This document shows positions 9,175-18,131 of a DNA stretch of 64,000 nt, piece after piece. The stretch is taken from assembly GCF_018448925.1 (NCBI RefSeq), contig NZ_RCWE01000001.1:502997-566996 (forward strand), written 5' to 3'. The notes below the pieces were generated by a model. It made no database searches. It was given only the letters and a program-made list of their open reading frames with translations, and was not told the origin of the DNA. Each line of letters opens with the position of its first letter. Positions within the stretch are counted from its first letter, which is position 1. The DNA is from Photorhabdus akhurstii (GTDB lineage: Bacteria > Pseudomonadota > Gammaproteobacteria > Enterobacterales > Enterobacteriaceae). The position numbers and the translations under genes were made by a program.

Positions 9175-10080
9175 ATGAGTCGCGGTTTGTTAAAAAAAGA
9201 GGGGGTTGCTCAGGCGTGTCTGGCGCGTTATCTGCTAGGTGAGCATTGCGGTAATCGGTTGAAGACGATTGAAGAGCTGTCATCTGACTATGGGTTATCT
9301 GTTGGGCTAGTTCAGTTTGCATTAAAAAAATTGGAGAGTTCTGGCGCGGTTTACGTGGAACGGCGGGGGCGCAATGGCAGCTATTTGGTTAGTGTGGATC
9401 ACAAAGCGCTGTTAGCCCATGCTGACATTAGTAACGTGGTTTGTGCGATGCCGCTGCCTTATACCCGATTGTATGAAGGATTGGCGAGCGGCTTGAAAGC
9501 GCAATTTGAGGGCATTCCGTTTTACTTCGCTCATATGAGAGGTTCAGATGCCAGGATGGAATGCTTGCGTAGCGGTATTTATGACTTGGCGGTGGTATCA
9601 CATTTGGCGGCGCAGACTTATCTGGAGCAGGGTGATGTCCGCGTTGTACTTGAATTGGGGCCACAGACCTATGTTGGCGCACACCAACTGATTTATCGCA
9701 AAGGGGGTGAACATAATATTCGTCGTGTTGGGCTGGATCATCGTTCTGCCGACCAGAAGATCATGACTGAAGTGTACTTTGCCGGGCAGGATATCACGTT
9801 GGTGGATATTTCTTACCACGAGAGCTTGTATAAAGTGGCGAAAGGTGACATTGACGCGGTGATCTGGAACGTTAGCAGAGAAATTGAACTTAGTTCTAGG
9901 GAGCTTATCGCAGTGCCGCTCCGTGGAAGCGCATGTTTTATCCAAGCTTCCGAGGCGGTGGTTTTAACCAGAACTGATGACATTCTGATTCAACAACTTG
10001 TACGTACTATGGTGAATAAAACAGAGTTGTTATCCCATCAACAACGTGTATTGGCAGGCCAGCAGGACCCAAGTTATTAA
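9175..10080 (+). CDS. yhfZ: YhfZ, GntR-like regulator of the yhf operon
   Basis: A 301-residue protein, the same length as E. coli YhfZ. A winged-helix N-terminus (about 20-70, 'LSSDYGLSVGLVQFALKKLE') is followed by a periplasmic-binding-protein-like effector domain (about 80-290). That domain contains 'LRSGIYDLAVVSHLAAQTY' and 'GLDHRSADQKIMTEVYF'. It begins the yhf gene run and probably regulates it; the ligand is unknown. The upstream gap 9022-9174 is AT-rich and must hold its promoter. No clear ribosome site is seen ahead of the ATG. Confidence 0.85.
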   Translation: MSRGLLKKEGVAQACLARYLLGEHCGNRLKTIEELSSDYGLSVGLVQFALKKLESSGAVYVERRGRNGSYLVSVDHKALLAHADISNVVCAMPLPYTRLYEGLASGLKAQFEGIPFYFAHMRGSDARMECLRSGIYDLAVVSHLAAQTYLEQGDVRVVLELGPQTYVGAHQLIYRKGGEHNIRRVGLDHRSADQKIMTEVYFAGQDITLVDISYHESLYKVAKGDIDAVIWNVSREIELSSRELIAVPLRGSACFIQASEAVVLTRTDDILIQQLVRTMVNKTELLSHQQRVLAGQQDPSY

Positions 10081-10105
10081 TTTGGCATGTAGGGAGGTTC
10101 ACGAA

Positions 10106-10462
10106 ATGGAAAATCGACTGAATCTACTCTGTCAGGGAAATGTCATTGATAAGGATATCTATGATGGCATGCTACAGGTTGTGGCGCAGCTTGAAAATGA
10201 TTGGAAAATTCCAGTCAGGAATGCGCTAGGGGAAACAGTAATAACACATATGGCTAATGCGTTGATGCGCTCACGCCGGGGAGAACAAATCAGTTCAATG
10301 GATATTGAGCTGTTGATGGAAGTGCGTCAATCGAGTGTCTTTTCTCATTTGCAAGAGATTAACGCTTCGCTGTTGGCACATTTTGACGTGCAATTACATC
10401 CCTGTGAGGAGGGGTACCTTCTGGTAAATTTGTTTAGCCTTTGGGCGGCGAAGGGGCAGTGA
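10106..10462 (+). CDS. yhfY: YhfY, PRD-domain protein
   Basis: A 118-residue protein made of a single PTS-regulation domain (PRD), a fold that is normally phosphorylated on His by the PTS. Visible features are the N-terminal 'MENRLNLLCQGNVI' and 'VITHMANALMRSRRGE', where the conserved PRD His lies. The ATG at 10106 is chosen over a longer in-frame start at 10046 because it has GGGAGG 9 nt upstream and avoids overlap with yhfZ. It probably partners YhfZ in control of the operon (inference). Confidence 0.8.
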   Translation: MENRLNLLCQGNVIDKDIYDGMLQVVAQLENDWKIPVRNALGETVITHMANALMRSRRGEQISSMDIELLMEVRQSSVFSHLQEINASLLAHFDVQLHPCEEGYLLVNLFSLWAAKGQ

Positions 10463-10579
10463 CAACTCCAACAGAGATGAGGGAAATTTTTTTTTCCATC
10501 AAATATTCAAAAAAATGATGATTTAACATCTAGGTTCTTATAGTGGCATTGATCGCCGAAGAAGTACAGGAGGTACAGC

Positions 10580-11764
10580 ATGTTTATGCATGCGCTGAAC
10601 AGACAAAATCCGGCATTGATTGAGGCAGCCCAGATGTTATGGGCGCAAGGAGCCTTACTACCAGATACTTATGTTATTGACGTTGATCAGGTTTTAGACA
10701 ATGCCAGACGATTACTTGCGGTAGCGGAGCATCATGGTATTGCTCTCTATCTGATGACCAAACAGGTTGGTCGTAACGCCTGGTTGGCACGTAAACTGCT
10801 AGAACTGGGTTATCAGGGCGTCACTGCGGTGGATTTTAAAGAAGCCAGAGTCTTGATGAACGGGAAGATCCCGGTGACTCATGTAGGCCATCTGGTACAG
10901 ATCCCTCGCAATATGCTCTCTTCAGTGATGCAACAACATCCGGAAGTGATCACAGTATTTTCGTTAGAAAAAGCGGAGGAAATTTCCAGTCTGGCTCAAC
11001 GTGAGGGAAATGTGCAACGTATTATGCTGAAAGTCTATGATGATCATGATCATTTATATCCTGGTCAGGAAGCGGGTTTTCATTTATCGGAATTGAGCAC
11101 TGTCGTTCAGCGCATTATGGCGATGCCTGGTGTAAAACTGACAGGGTTGACACATTTTCCTTGCTTGTTGTGGCAAGACGTCCAGCAGCAGACACTGCCG
11201 GCGCCAAACTTATTTACTTTACTGAAAGCAAGAGACATTTTACGACAGGCAGGGGTTGAGGTGACGCAAATAAATGCGCCGTCGGCGTCAAGTTGTAGCA
11301 CACTGCCGTTACTGGCAAAGTATGGTGTTACCCATACCGAGCCGGGACATGCGCTAACAGGAACAATCCTTGCCAATTATCGTGGAGAACAGCCAGAACG
11401 CATTGCTATGCTCTATCTGACAGAAATATCTCACCGATTTAACGGCAACAGCTACTGTTATGGCGGCGGTTATTATCGTCGTGGGCGGGCGCATAATGCA
11501 CTGATATTCCTGCCAAACGGTCAGATTACCACCACTCGCCTGTTACCGATGGATGACGCCAGTATTGATTACCATTTCCCCCTGAGCGGTGAATTTCCGG
11601 TCGGTTGTGCTGTTATGTTGTGCTTTCGCACCCAGATATTTGCTACTCGCAGTGATGTGGCGTTGGTTAGCGGTATCCAGTCAGGACATCCGGTATTGGA
11701 AGGGCTTTATGACAGCCAGGGAAACCCTATTCTGATTAATGGAGAAAAAATGACCTGTGAATAG
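10580..11764 (+). CDS. yhfX: YhfX, alanine-racemase-like PLP-dependent protein
   Basis: A 394-residue protein with a fold-type III (alanine racemase-like) barrel. PLP would bind Lys61 in 'YLMTKQVGRNAW', and a C-terminal beta domain carries 'SYCYGGGYYRRGRAHNALIF'. It is closely similar to E. coli YhfX throughout, including 'NAPSASSCSTLPLLAKYGVT' and 'EPGHALTGTI'. The reaction is not established; an amino-acid racemase or lyase is likely. An AGGAGG site precedes the ATG. A 117-bp gap separates it from yhfY, so a secondary promoter is possible. Confidence 0.85.
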   Translation: MFMHALNRQNPALIEAAQMLWAQGALLPDTYVIDVDQVLDNARRLLAVAEHHGIALYLMTKQVGRNAWLARKLLELGYQGVTAVDFKEARVLMNGKIPVTHVGHLVQIPRNMLSSVMQQHPEVITVFSLEKAEEISSLAQREGNVQRIMLKVYDDHDHLYPGQEAGFHLSELSTVVQRIMAMPGVKLTGLTHFPCLLWQDVQQQTLPAPNLFTLLKARDILRQAGVEVTQINAPSASSCSTLPLLAKYGVTHTEPGHALTGTILANYRGEQPERIAMLYLTEISHRFNGNSYCYGGGYYRRGRAHNALIFLPNGQITTTRLLPMDDASIDYHFPLSGEFPVGCAVMLCFRTQIFATRSDVALVSGIQSGHPVLEGLYDSQGNPILINGEKMTCE

Positions 11765-11833
11765 ATGCACTTCCATCCTCTTCACCTTTATCCTTTTCAC
11801 CTTCATCTTCTTTATTTTCGGACCGTCTTACTT

Positions 11834-12724
11834 ATGACTCAGCAAAACAGAATTGACGCATCTGGCTATACCTATGCGCATGAGCACCTGCACCTCGATT
11901 TATCATCATTTAAAAACAACATTGACTGCCGATTGGATCAGTACGACCTGATTTGTGAAGAGATGAAAACACTGGTCAGCTTGGGTGTACACAATATTGT
12001 GGAGATGACCAATCGTTACATGGGACGTAACCCACAGTTTATGTTGGATCTGATGCGGGACTCCGGCATTAATGTAATAGTTTCTACTGGCTATTACCAA
12101 TCTGCCTTTTTTCCTGAGCATGTAGCACATACCACCGCTCGACAACTGGCGGATGAAATGATCACTGAGATTGAACAGGGTATCGATGGTACAACGTTGA
12201 AAGCCGGAGTAATTGGGGAAATTGGTTCCAGCAAAGGAGTTATTACGCCTGATGAAGAGAAAGTATTTCATGCTGCGGCTATAGCCCATCTGGAAACTGG
12301 GCGGCCTGTTTCGACGCATACGACATTAAGCACGATGGGTCTTGAACAACTTAAATTATTGAAAAAGCACGGTGTAGATGCTGAACGCGTAGTTATTGGT
12401 CACTGTGATCTTAAAGATAATCTGGACAATATTTTGCGCATCATTGAGCAGGGTGCTTACATCCAGTTCGACACGATTGGCAAAAACGATTACTACCCGG
12501 ATGAAAAGCGGATCGCTATGTTAAAGACCCTGGCCCAACGTGGCTTACTTAACCGCGTCATGTTATCGATGGATATTACCCGTCGTTCTCACTTAAAAGC
12601 CAATGGCGGTAATGGTTTTGCCTATTTGATCACCACCTTTGTGCCGATGTTAAAAGAGGCTGGATTAACGCAAACCGATATTAATTTGATGTTACGTGAT
12701 AACCCAACGCTATTTTTCAACTAA
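11834..12724 (+). CDS. php: phosphotriesterase homology protein
   Basis: A 296-residue amidohydrolase-superfamily TIM barrel. Metal ligands are visible: His-X-His in 'YAHEHLHLDL', Glu in 'IGEIGSSKG', His in 'STHTTLS', His in 'VIGHCDLKDN' and Asp in 'LSMDITRRSHL'. Very close to E. coli Php (YhfV). Natural substrate unknown; lactonase or phosphoesterase chemistry is typical of the family. The ATG at 11834 is chosen by alignment with Php. An in-frame ATG at 11765 directly after the yhfX stop would add 23 residues from an odd pyrimidine-rich His/Leu-coding stretch, probably untranslated. In E. coli yhfW lies between yhfX and php; here it is missing. Confidence 0.9.
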   Translation: MTQQNRIDASGYTYAHEHLHLDLSSFKNNIDCRLDQYDLICEEMKTLVSLGVHNIVEMTNRYMGRNPQFMLDLMRDSGINVIVSTGYYQSAFFPEHVAHTTARQLADEMITEIEQGIDGTTLKAGVIGEIGSSKGVITPDEEKVFHAAAIAHLETGRPVSTHTTLSTMGLEQLKLLKKHGVDAERVVIGHCDLKDNLDNILRIIEQGAYIQFDTIGKNDYYPDEKRIAMLKTLAQRGLLNRVMLSMDITRRSHLKANGGNGFAYLITTFVPMLKEAGLTQTDINLMLRDNPTLFFN

Positions 12725-12735
12725 AGGAAAAACAT

Positions 12736-13095
12736 ATGAGATTTGTTATTGGAGGACAAATTGAGAAAGAAAAAATTGCTGAAACTTTACGCCGTTTGGC
12801 CGAGGATAAAGTCTCATCCATTACCGTGATGGGAGACATAGATGCCGCTATAGCGCTTAAGAGTGGTAATGCGGATTACTATTTGGGGGCCTGTAATACA
12901 GGTGGAGGCGCTTTGGCAATGGTAATTGCTATTGTTGGTATTGATAAATGCGTCACCGTTAGTATGCCAGGCAAGATCCTGCCTGATGAAGAAATTATTG
13001 CACATGTTAATGCGGGGAAAACCGCGTTTGGTTTTACTGGTCAGGATATGGACGCAGTTATTCCGGTGATTATCAAAGCTATTTTTTCTTTATGA
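12736..13095 (+). CDS. yhfU: YhfU, small conserved protein of unknown function
   Basis: A 119-residue protein matching the DUF2620 family (YhfU). It contains 'ADYYLGACNTGGGALAMVIA' and a C-terminal 'AFGFTGQDMDAVIPVIIKA'. The Gly-rich patch suggests a small-molecule or phosphate-binding site, but no activity is assigned. It lies 11 bp after php and 10 bp before yhfT, so it is tightly coupled to both; the pairing with the membrane protein YhfT suggests a transporter subunit (inference). Confidence 0.85.
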   Translation: MRFVIGGQIEKEKIAETLRRLAEDKVSSITVMGDIDAAIALKSGNADYYLGACNTGGGALAMVIAIVGIDKCVTVSMPGKILPDEEIIAHVNAGKTAFGFTGQDMDAVIPVIIKAIFSL

Positions 13096-13105
13096 GGGCA
13101 GGGAA

Positions 13106-14461
13106 ATGGAATATGAGTTTTTTACCCGTTTAATGGAAATTGATCCATTTAAGGCCGGTTTGTTAGCGGTGATCGGTGGGATATCTGCCATGATGGCTAA
13201 CCGTGGTATTGCGGTATTTCATGATGGGCTACGTCCTTTAATGCCGGAACATCTGGAAGGGCGTATGAATCGTAAGACCCTGGCGGCCACCAGTTTTGCC
13301 CTAAGTTTTGGTCTGGTTATCGGCTTTGGTATTCCGTTCTCGCTGACCGCTCCGATTATTTTGGTGCATAGCTTATTACTGGGAACCGATGTTATTGGGA
13401 CCTGGTGTGCAAACAGTAAAAAAGGTTTCATACTTTCCGCTATCTTGGGGGCGCTATATGCCGTTGCCCTGATGACCGGTTTACGATCTGTTGTCGATAT
13501 CTTTGCCCATTTGCCGGTTAATTTCATGGGCAACCTGAGTAAAGTCGGCGATCCTATCGTGGCCTGCTTTGCACTGTTTCCTGCGATTGTTGTGGCCTAT
13601 CAATATGGATATGGCAAAGGAATATGGGTGCTGATTGCGACATTGGTGGGGTATATCGCGACGAAAGCCGTAGGATCATTGAGTTTTGGCGGCGCCCTGA
13701 GCAAACCGGTGCAATTGGACCCTAACGGGATGGCCCTACTGATTTCGATGATAGTAATGTTCTATTTTGCTATGAAACAGCGTGCACCCAAAGCTGGCGA
13801 GGGATCTACTTCGGCCAAGGGCGCGAACGAGATGCTGGTTGGATTATTTTCCACGCGGATACAGCGTATTCAAAATAACATCTGGTTGCTGGTATTCAGT
13901 GGAGGATTGACCGCTGTAGCGGCTTCGATGTCGCTTAGTCTGCTGGCGGAAGGGCCGGTATCACTGCAACTGATGGCGCAGGGGGAAGGGGCTAACGCTA
14001 TGCTGGTGGCGCTTGCCAGAGCGATCAGCTTTGTGCCGTTGGTTGGTATGACTGCCATTGCTACTGGAGTTTATAGCCCGGTCGGCATGAAATTTGTATT
14101 TGTCGCGGGATTAGTTACCAATAATCTGTGGATTGCCTTCATTGCTGGCAGTGTGATTATGTTTGTGGAAATCAAACTACTGGCAAGAATTGCTATCTGG
14201 TTGGATAAATATCCTGGAGTTAAAGCTTGTGGTGAACATATTCGTACCGTTATTACCCGCATGTTGGAAGTTGCCCTATTGGTGGGGGGAATGATGGCTT
14301 CCAATGCCATTTTGCCGGGCATGGGCTTCATGGTGGTGGCGGGCATTTATTTACTCAACCGCACGGCTAAACGTCCTTTGGTTGAAATGGCGATTGGGCC
14401 TATTGCAACGATTGTGGTGGGTGTACTAGCTAACATCATCTATCTGGTGGGCATCAGTTAA
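13106..14461 (+). CDS. yhfT: YhfT, polytopic inner-membrane protein, probable transporter
   Basis: A 451-residue, strongly hydrophobic protein with about ten to twelve membrane segments, the DUF2827/YhfT type. Polar motifs include 'ISAMMANRGIAVFHDGLRPL' near the N-terminus and 'GGMMASNAILPGMGFMVVAG' near the C-terminus. It probably moves the substrate of the yhf pathway; the substrate is unknown. An 83-bp gap follows before yhfS. A partial duplicate of its 3' end is found at 4604-4697. Confidence 0.85.
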   Translation: MEYEFFTRLMEIDPFKAGLLAVIGGISAMMANRGIAVFHDGLRPLMPEHLEGRMNRKTLAATSFALSFGLVIGFGIPFSLTAPIILVHSLLLGTDVIGTWCANSKKGFILSAILGALYAVALMTGLRSVVDIFAHLPVNFMGNLSKVGDPIVACFALFPAIVVAYQYGYGKGIWVLIATLVGYIATKAVGSLSFGGALSKPVQLDPNGMALLISMIVMFYFAMKQRAPKAGEGSTSAKGANEMLVGLFSTRIQRIQNNIWLLVFSGGLTAVAASMSLSLLAEGPVSLQLMAQGEGANAMLVALARAISFVPLVGMTAIATGVYSPVGMKFVFVAGLVTNNLWIAFIAGSVIMFVEIKLLARIAIWLDKYPGVKACGEHIRTVITRMLEVALLVGGMMASNAILPGMGFMVVAGIYLLNRTAKRPLVEMAIGPIATIVVGVLANIIYLVGIS

Positions 14462-14544
14462 TTGAATTAATTTCCCCTTTATTTTGTGATGATAAAAATA
14501 GAGGGGGGAAGTTAGGGAGAACAGATAGTGCGAGAGAACAGATA

Positions 14545-15642
14545 TTGAACACATATCCATTACCAAGTCTGAGCATGGAACAGGCGCAGCACAAACAGTT
14601 TCGTTTAGTTGATATTATTTGCCGCCATTTTCCCGGCGCGGATTTTCTCACCACCGGAGATTTAGGGCTGGTGCCGGGATTGAATCGTCCACAAGTGACA
14701 CAACGAGTTGAGCAGGTTATCGCAGATTTCTTTTCCGCCGAAGCGGCTGTATTAGTGCAAGGGGCGGGAACCGGCGCAATACGTTGTGGGCTGGCGGCAT
14801 TACTTAACGCGGGCGATAGCCTGCTGGTTCATGATGCGCCGTTATATCCTTCGACAGCGGTTACTGCCGAGCAAATGGGTTTGCATCTGGTTCGGGCCGA
14901 TTTCAATCAATCTGAACAGATACGGGCTGCGATTTTGCAACATTCGCCGGTGGCGGGGTTGGTACAACACACGCGACAGAAAATTGATGATGCTTATGAA
15001 TTGGTAGAAATTATATCACTGCTAAATGCTGCATCACTACCGGCTCTGGTTGACGATAACTATGCAGCCATGAAAGTGGAACATATCGGTTGTGAATGGG
15101 GGGCTGCGTTATCGGCCTTCTCCAGCTTTAAACTATTTGGTCCGCAAGGTGTTGGTGTTGTAGTCGGCCAGCAAGCGGCAATAGAGCGCATCCGGCGTAA
15201 TATGTATTCCGGTGGCAGTCAGGTTCAGGGATTTCAGGCATTGGAAGTATTGCGTGGATTAGTATTTGCCCCGGTGATGCATGCTGTACAGGCTCAGGTG
15301 AGTGAAACATTAGTGGTCCGGCTTAATCAGGGAGTTATTCCACAGGTAAAACGGGCGCTTATCGCCAATGCGCAATCGAAAGTATTGCTGGTGGAGTTTT
15401 ATGATGAGATTGCCGAACAGGTACTTCATGTTGCTCATAAGCTTGGTGCGCTGCCTTATCCGGTGGGCGCCGAATCGAAATTCGACATACCGCCGCTGTT
15501 TTACCGGTTGTCCGGTACATTCCGTCAGTCTGATCCCACGTTAGAGAAACGGATGATAAGGATAAATCCCAATCGAAGCGGTGCTGAGACGGTGATAAGG
15601 CTCCTGAGTCAAAGCTGTGCGCAGGCCGTCGCCTTGTTGTAA
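14545..15642 (+). CDS. yhfS: YhfS, PLP-dependent aminotransferase-like enzyme
   Basis: A 365-residue fold-type I PLP enzyme resembling cystathionine synthases/lyases and aminotransferases. The PLP lysine is Lys196 in 'AFSSFKLFGPQGVGVVVG'; Asp170-Asp171 in 'ALVDDNYAAMK' supports the pyridine nitrogen. The start is TTG at 14545, chosen because 'MNTYPLPSL' aligns with E. coli YhfS 'MKTFPLQSL'; no ATG fits better. It ends the operon. Its N-terminal region, with the end of yhfT, is duplicated at 4604-4935. Confidence 0.9.
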   Translation: MNTYPLPSLSMEQAQHKQFRLVDIICRHFPGADFLTTGDLGLVPGLNRPQVTQRVEQVIADFFSAEAAVLVQGAGTGAIRCGLAALLNAGDSLLVHDAPLYPSTAVTAEQMGLHLVRADFNQSEQIRAAILQHSPVAGLVQHTRQKIDDAYELVEIISLLNAASLPALVDDNYAAMKVEHIGCEWGAALSAFSSFKLFGPQGVGVVVGQQAAIERIRRNMYSGGSQVQGFQALEVLRGLVFAPVMHAVQAQVSETLVVRLNQGVIPQVKRALIANAQSKVLLVEFYDEIAEQVLHVAHKLGALPYPVGAESKFDIPPLFYRLSGTFRQSDPTLEKRMIRINPNRSGAETVIRLLSQSCAQAVALL

Positions 15643-15880
15643 TAAAAGGCTAAAATAGAGGCAGAAGATTGTTCTGGATGCAGCAACATCCGCCGCAATC
15701 GGCGGTATATATCGTCTGTCATCCAAAATATGTGCAATATTTTCTGAGTATGGGGAAATCGATATCAAGGCTTATAAACCTTGAATTAATGTAAAAGTCG
15801 GCGATATCATTAATTGCATTCCTAATTATCAATAAAATTAATCAATGAGGTGAGTAACAGTTAATAGTAAAATAAATCAC

Positions 15881-16576
15881 TTATAATATAAAATGGCCTA
15901 TAGATAGAAAATACCTTGGTGGCATATAGAGATCATAGCCATTCTCTTTGCAAAGTGCTCGTAACTCTGTCAGTGAATTGACCGATAATTTTTCATAGAT
16001 ACTTTCAAAATGTTTTTCCACCGAATGGCATGAAACATTCATTTCAATGGCCGTATCATTATTATTCATACCGCAGCAAAATAGAAAAATAACCACCCAC
16101 TCTTTCTCGTTTAGTAAATCATTAGGTGGTCTGGGACAGGCAGATATTGGGGTATGATTCTTAATATAATGGGACACTGTGAAGTGTTCTATTTCTCTGG
16201 CATGGGAAATAATGCCCATACATTGATTATCTTCCCCCATTAATGGGTACTTCTCGCAAAAATAGGATTTAGGCGGTCGACCATTACCTTGAGGATAAGT
16301 GCCGACAGAGCATACTCGTTGCATACATTCTAAGACTCTGCGATCGTGTTCTTTAAAATAATGGGCGAAACCATTAACTGGTGTTGGTAATTCATAATCG
16401 GTATACCCGATAACATTAAAGTTTTCCGGTAACTTATTGGCTTTAATAAACTTAGTATTTGCGTACATAAAACGCGATTCCTTATCTTTTACAAACCAAA
16501 GATCAGGGCTTTTGTCCCATATATGTGTAAATTGAGGCGTAATCAAAGGGACTTCTTTTAATCCTGATTTATTCAT
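15881..16576 (-). CDS. PAS4-LuxR solo regulator, divergent member
   Basis: A 231-residue two-domain regulator: PAS4-type sensor (about 15-130) and LuxR helix-turn-helix (about 155-215), with no autoinducer synthase nearby. It is the most divergent of the cluster: 'LWFVKDKESRFMYANTKF' replaces the usual 'PWGIKDKNS' and the HTH reads 'VSCHSVEKHFESIYEKLSVN'. A 145-bp gap separates it from the next LuxR gene upstream, so it may have its own promoter. A decayed fragment related to its N-terminal half lies at 29395-29510. Confidence 0.85.
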   Translation of the reverse strand: MNKSGLKEVPLITPQFTHIWDKSPDLWFVKDKESRFMYANTKFIKANKLPENFNVIGYTDYELPTPVNGFAHYFKEHDRRVLECMQRVCSVGTYPQGNGRPPKSYFCEKYPLMGEDNQCMGIISHAREIEHFTVSHYIKNHTPISACPRPPNDLLNEKEWVVIFLFCCGMNNNDTAIEMNVSCHSVEKHFESIYEKLSVNSLTELRALCKENGYDLYMPPRYFLSIGHFIL

Positions 16577-16721
16577 AAATATCCTTTAAGATAATTATTG
16601 CTTTTTTAAACTATTGGATGGAAATTTTCCGTTGAAAAAAGCCTATTTCCATAGGGCCGTATATTTTATCAATAAATAATTAACAAAGGTAGTGTGTAGA
16701 AACTGGGAAATAATACGTAAT

Positions 16722-17393
16722 CTAAGACAATAAAAACCTTTCTGGGATGTAATGGTTAAAGTTGTTGGTACGGCAATATTCTTCCAACTGCTGACTAGAG
16801 TGAATCCCGATTTTACGATATATCCTTGCCGTATGTTCTTCAACCTCACGATAGGCGATATTCAATATTTCCCCGACCTGTTTTCTAGATTGCTTCTGTA
16901 AGAAGAGAAAGATAATATCCCACTCCCGTTGAGTAAAAAGATCCGAAGGTGGTTGAAGTAGAATGGATGAGGGTAATTTATCATAATATTGGTATAGGTA
17001 GGTCAATGAATACTCCTTGGCTTGCCACATATGGTACATAATTCCCATACAATTACCATCGTCATGATAAAGAGGCAATTTCTCACAGAAATAGGATGAC
17101 AGAGTTTGCCCTTGTCCAAATACATGGGTTTCAAGTGAACAGACTCTTTCGCCTTTAGCCATGACATTTTTATCGTGGATAATAAACTCCTTGGCGAACT
17201 CAGCACCATCCCAAGGCAGCTCATGATCATAAAGCCCTTCATAATCAAACGACTCTTTAAAATTATGAATAAACTTCTTTGTAGCTGGATTACCGTAGAT
17301 AAAGTTTGAAGAACTATCCTTTATTCCCCACGGTTCATTGCTTATTTCCATTGTATTAATAACTTGAAGTGATATTGCATTGTTCTTCTTCAT
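16722..17393 (-). CDS. PAS4-LuxR solo regulator, 'RFLLS' C-terminal subtype
   Basis: 223 residues. The PAS half starts 'PWGIKDSSSNFIYGNPATKK'; the HTH half reads 'SRKQVGEILNIAYREVEEH' and ends 'YIPERFLLS'. This C-terminus is shared with the genes at 29694 and 31199, not with its array neighbours (which end 'RFVHPESRMF' or similar). Even the 20 nt downstream of the stop match those of the 29694 gene. It is the last unit transcribed in the continuous array, 29 bp after the preceding gene. Confidence 0.88.
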   Translation of the reverse strand: MKKNNAISLQVINTMEISNEPWGIKDSSSNFIYGNPATKKFIHNFKESFDYEGLYDHELPWDGAEFAKEFIIHDKNVMAKGERVCSLETHVFGQGQTLSSYFCEKLPLYHDDGNCMGIMYHMWQAKEYSLTYLYQYYDKLPSSILLQPPSDLFTQREWDIIFLFLQKQSRKQVGEILNIAYREVEEHTARIYRKIGIHSSQQLEEYCRTNNFNHYIPERFLLS

Positions 17394-17422
17394 ATCAGTA
17401 ACAATCCCTTCTAATCTAAAGG

Positions 17423-18103
17423 TTAAAGAAGCATTCTGGTTTTTGGATGGACAAAACTTTTTGGCATATAGAGATCATAATCATTGGTGCGACAATACTC
17501 TTCCAATTGGTAACTAGAGTGAACACCAATTCTTTCATATATTCGTGCAATATGGGTTTCAACAGTACGGTGGGAAATACTTAACATTCTACCGATTTGT
17601 TTACTAGTATACTTTTGTAGCATGAAGAAAATAACATCCCATTCACGTTGAGTAAAGAGATCGGTTGGTGGCTGAAATAATATAGATGCCGGCAGTTTTC
17701 CATGAAATAGCCGGATAAATGAAAAATCCTGAGCTTGCCAACCATGATATATAATGCCCATACAGCTCCCGTTTTCATGATAAAGAGGATATTTTGCAAA
17801 AAAGTATGATGACAGAATTTGTTCTTTTCCATGTACATGTGTCTCAAGTGAACATATTCTTTTTTCCTGTTTCACTACTTTTCTATCATGGGCCATGTAT
17901 TCTTTTGCAGATTCGGCTCCATCCCAGGGCAATTCATGCTCATAAAGCCCCTCATAGTCAAAAGAACTTGAAATATTTTGAAGACGCTTACATGCCCGAT
18001 TGACATAAATATAGCGTGTATTTTCATCCTTTATTCCCCACGGCTCATTACTTTGCTCCATTGTATTAATAACTTGAGGTGATATTACATGGTTGTTTTT
18101 CAT
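17423..18103 (-). CDS. PAS4-LuxR solo regulator, array unit
   Basis: 226 residues. The PAS half carries 'DENTRYIYVNRACKRLQN' and 'AHDRKVVKQEKRICSLETH'. The glycine-rich segment before the HTH is 'DFSFIRLFHGKLPASILFQ'. The HTH recognition region is 'IGRMLSISHRTVETHIARIY'. It differs from its neighbours by 'HRTVE' for 'YRTVE' and by 'GAESAKEY'. It begins the regular 709-714 bp periodic part of the array when read left to right. Confidence 0.88.
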   Translation of the reverse strand: MKNNHVISPQVINTMEQSNEPWGIKDENTRYIYVNRACKRLQNISSSFDYEGLYEHELPWDGAESAKEYMAHDRKVVKQEKRICSLETHVHGKEQILSSYFFAKYPLYHENGSCMGIIYHGWQAQDFSFIRLFHGKLPASILFQPPTDLFTQREWDVIFFMLQKYTSKQIGRMLSISHRTVETHIARIYERIGVHSSYQLEEYCRTNDYDLYMPKSFVHPKTRMLL

Positions 18104-18131
18104 ATTGATAGAACTCCTTTTAATCTAATGG

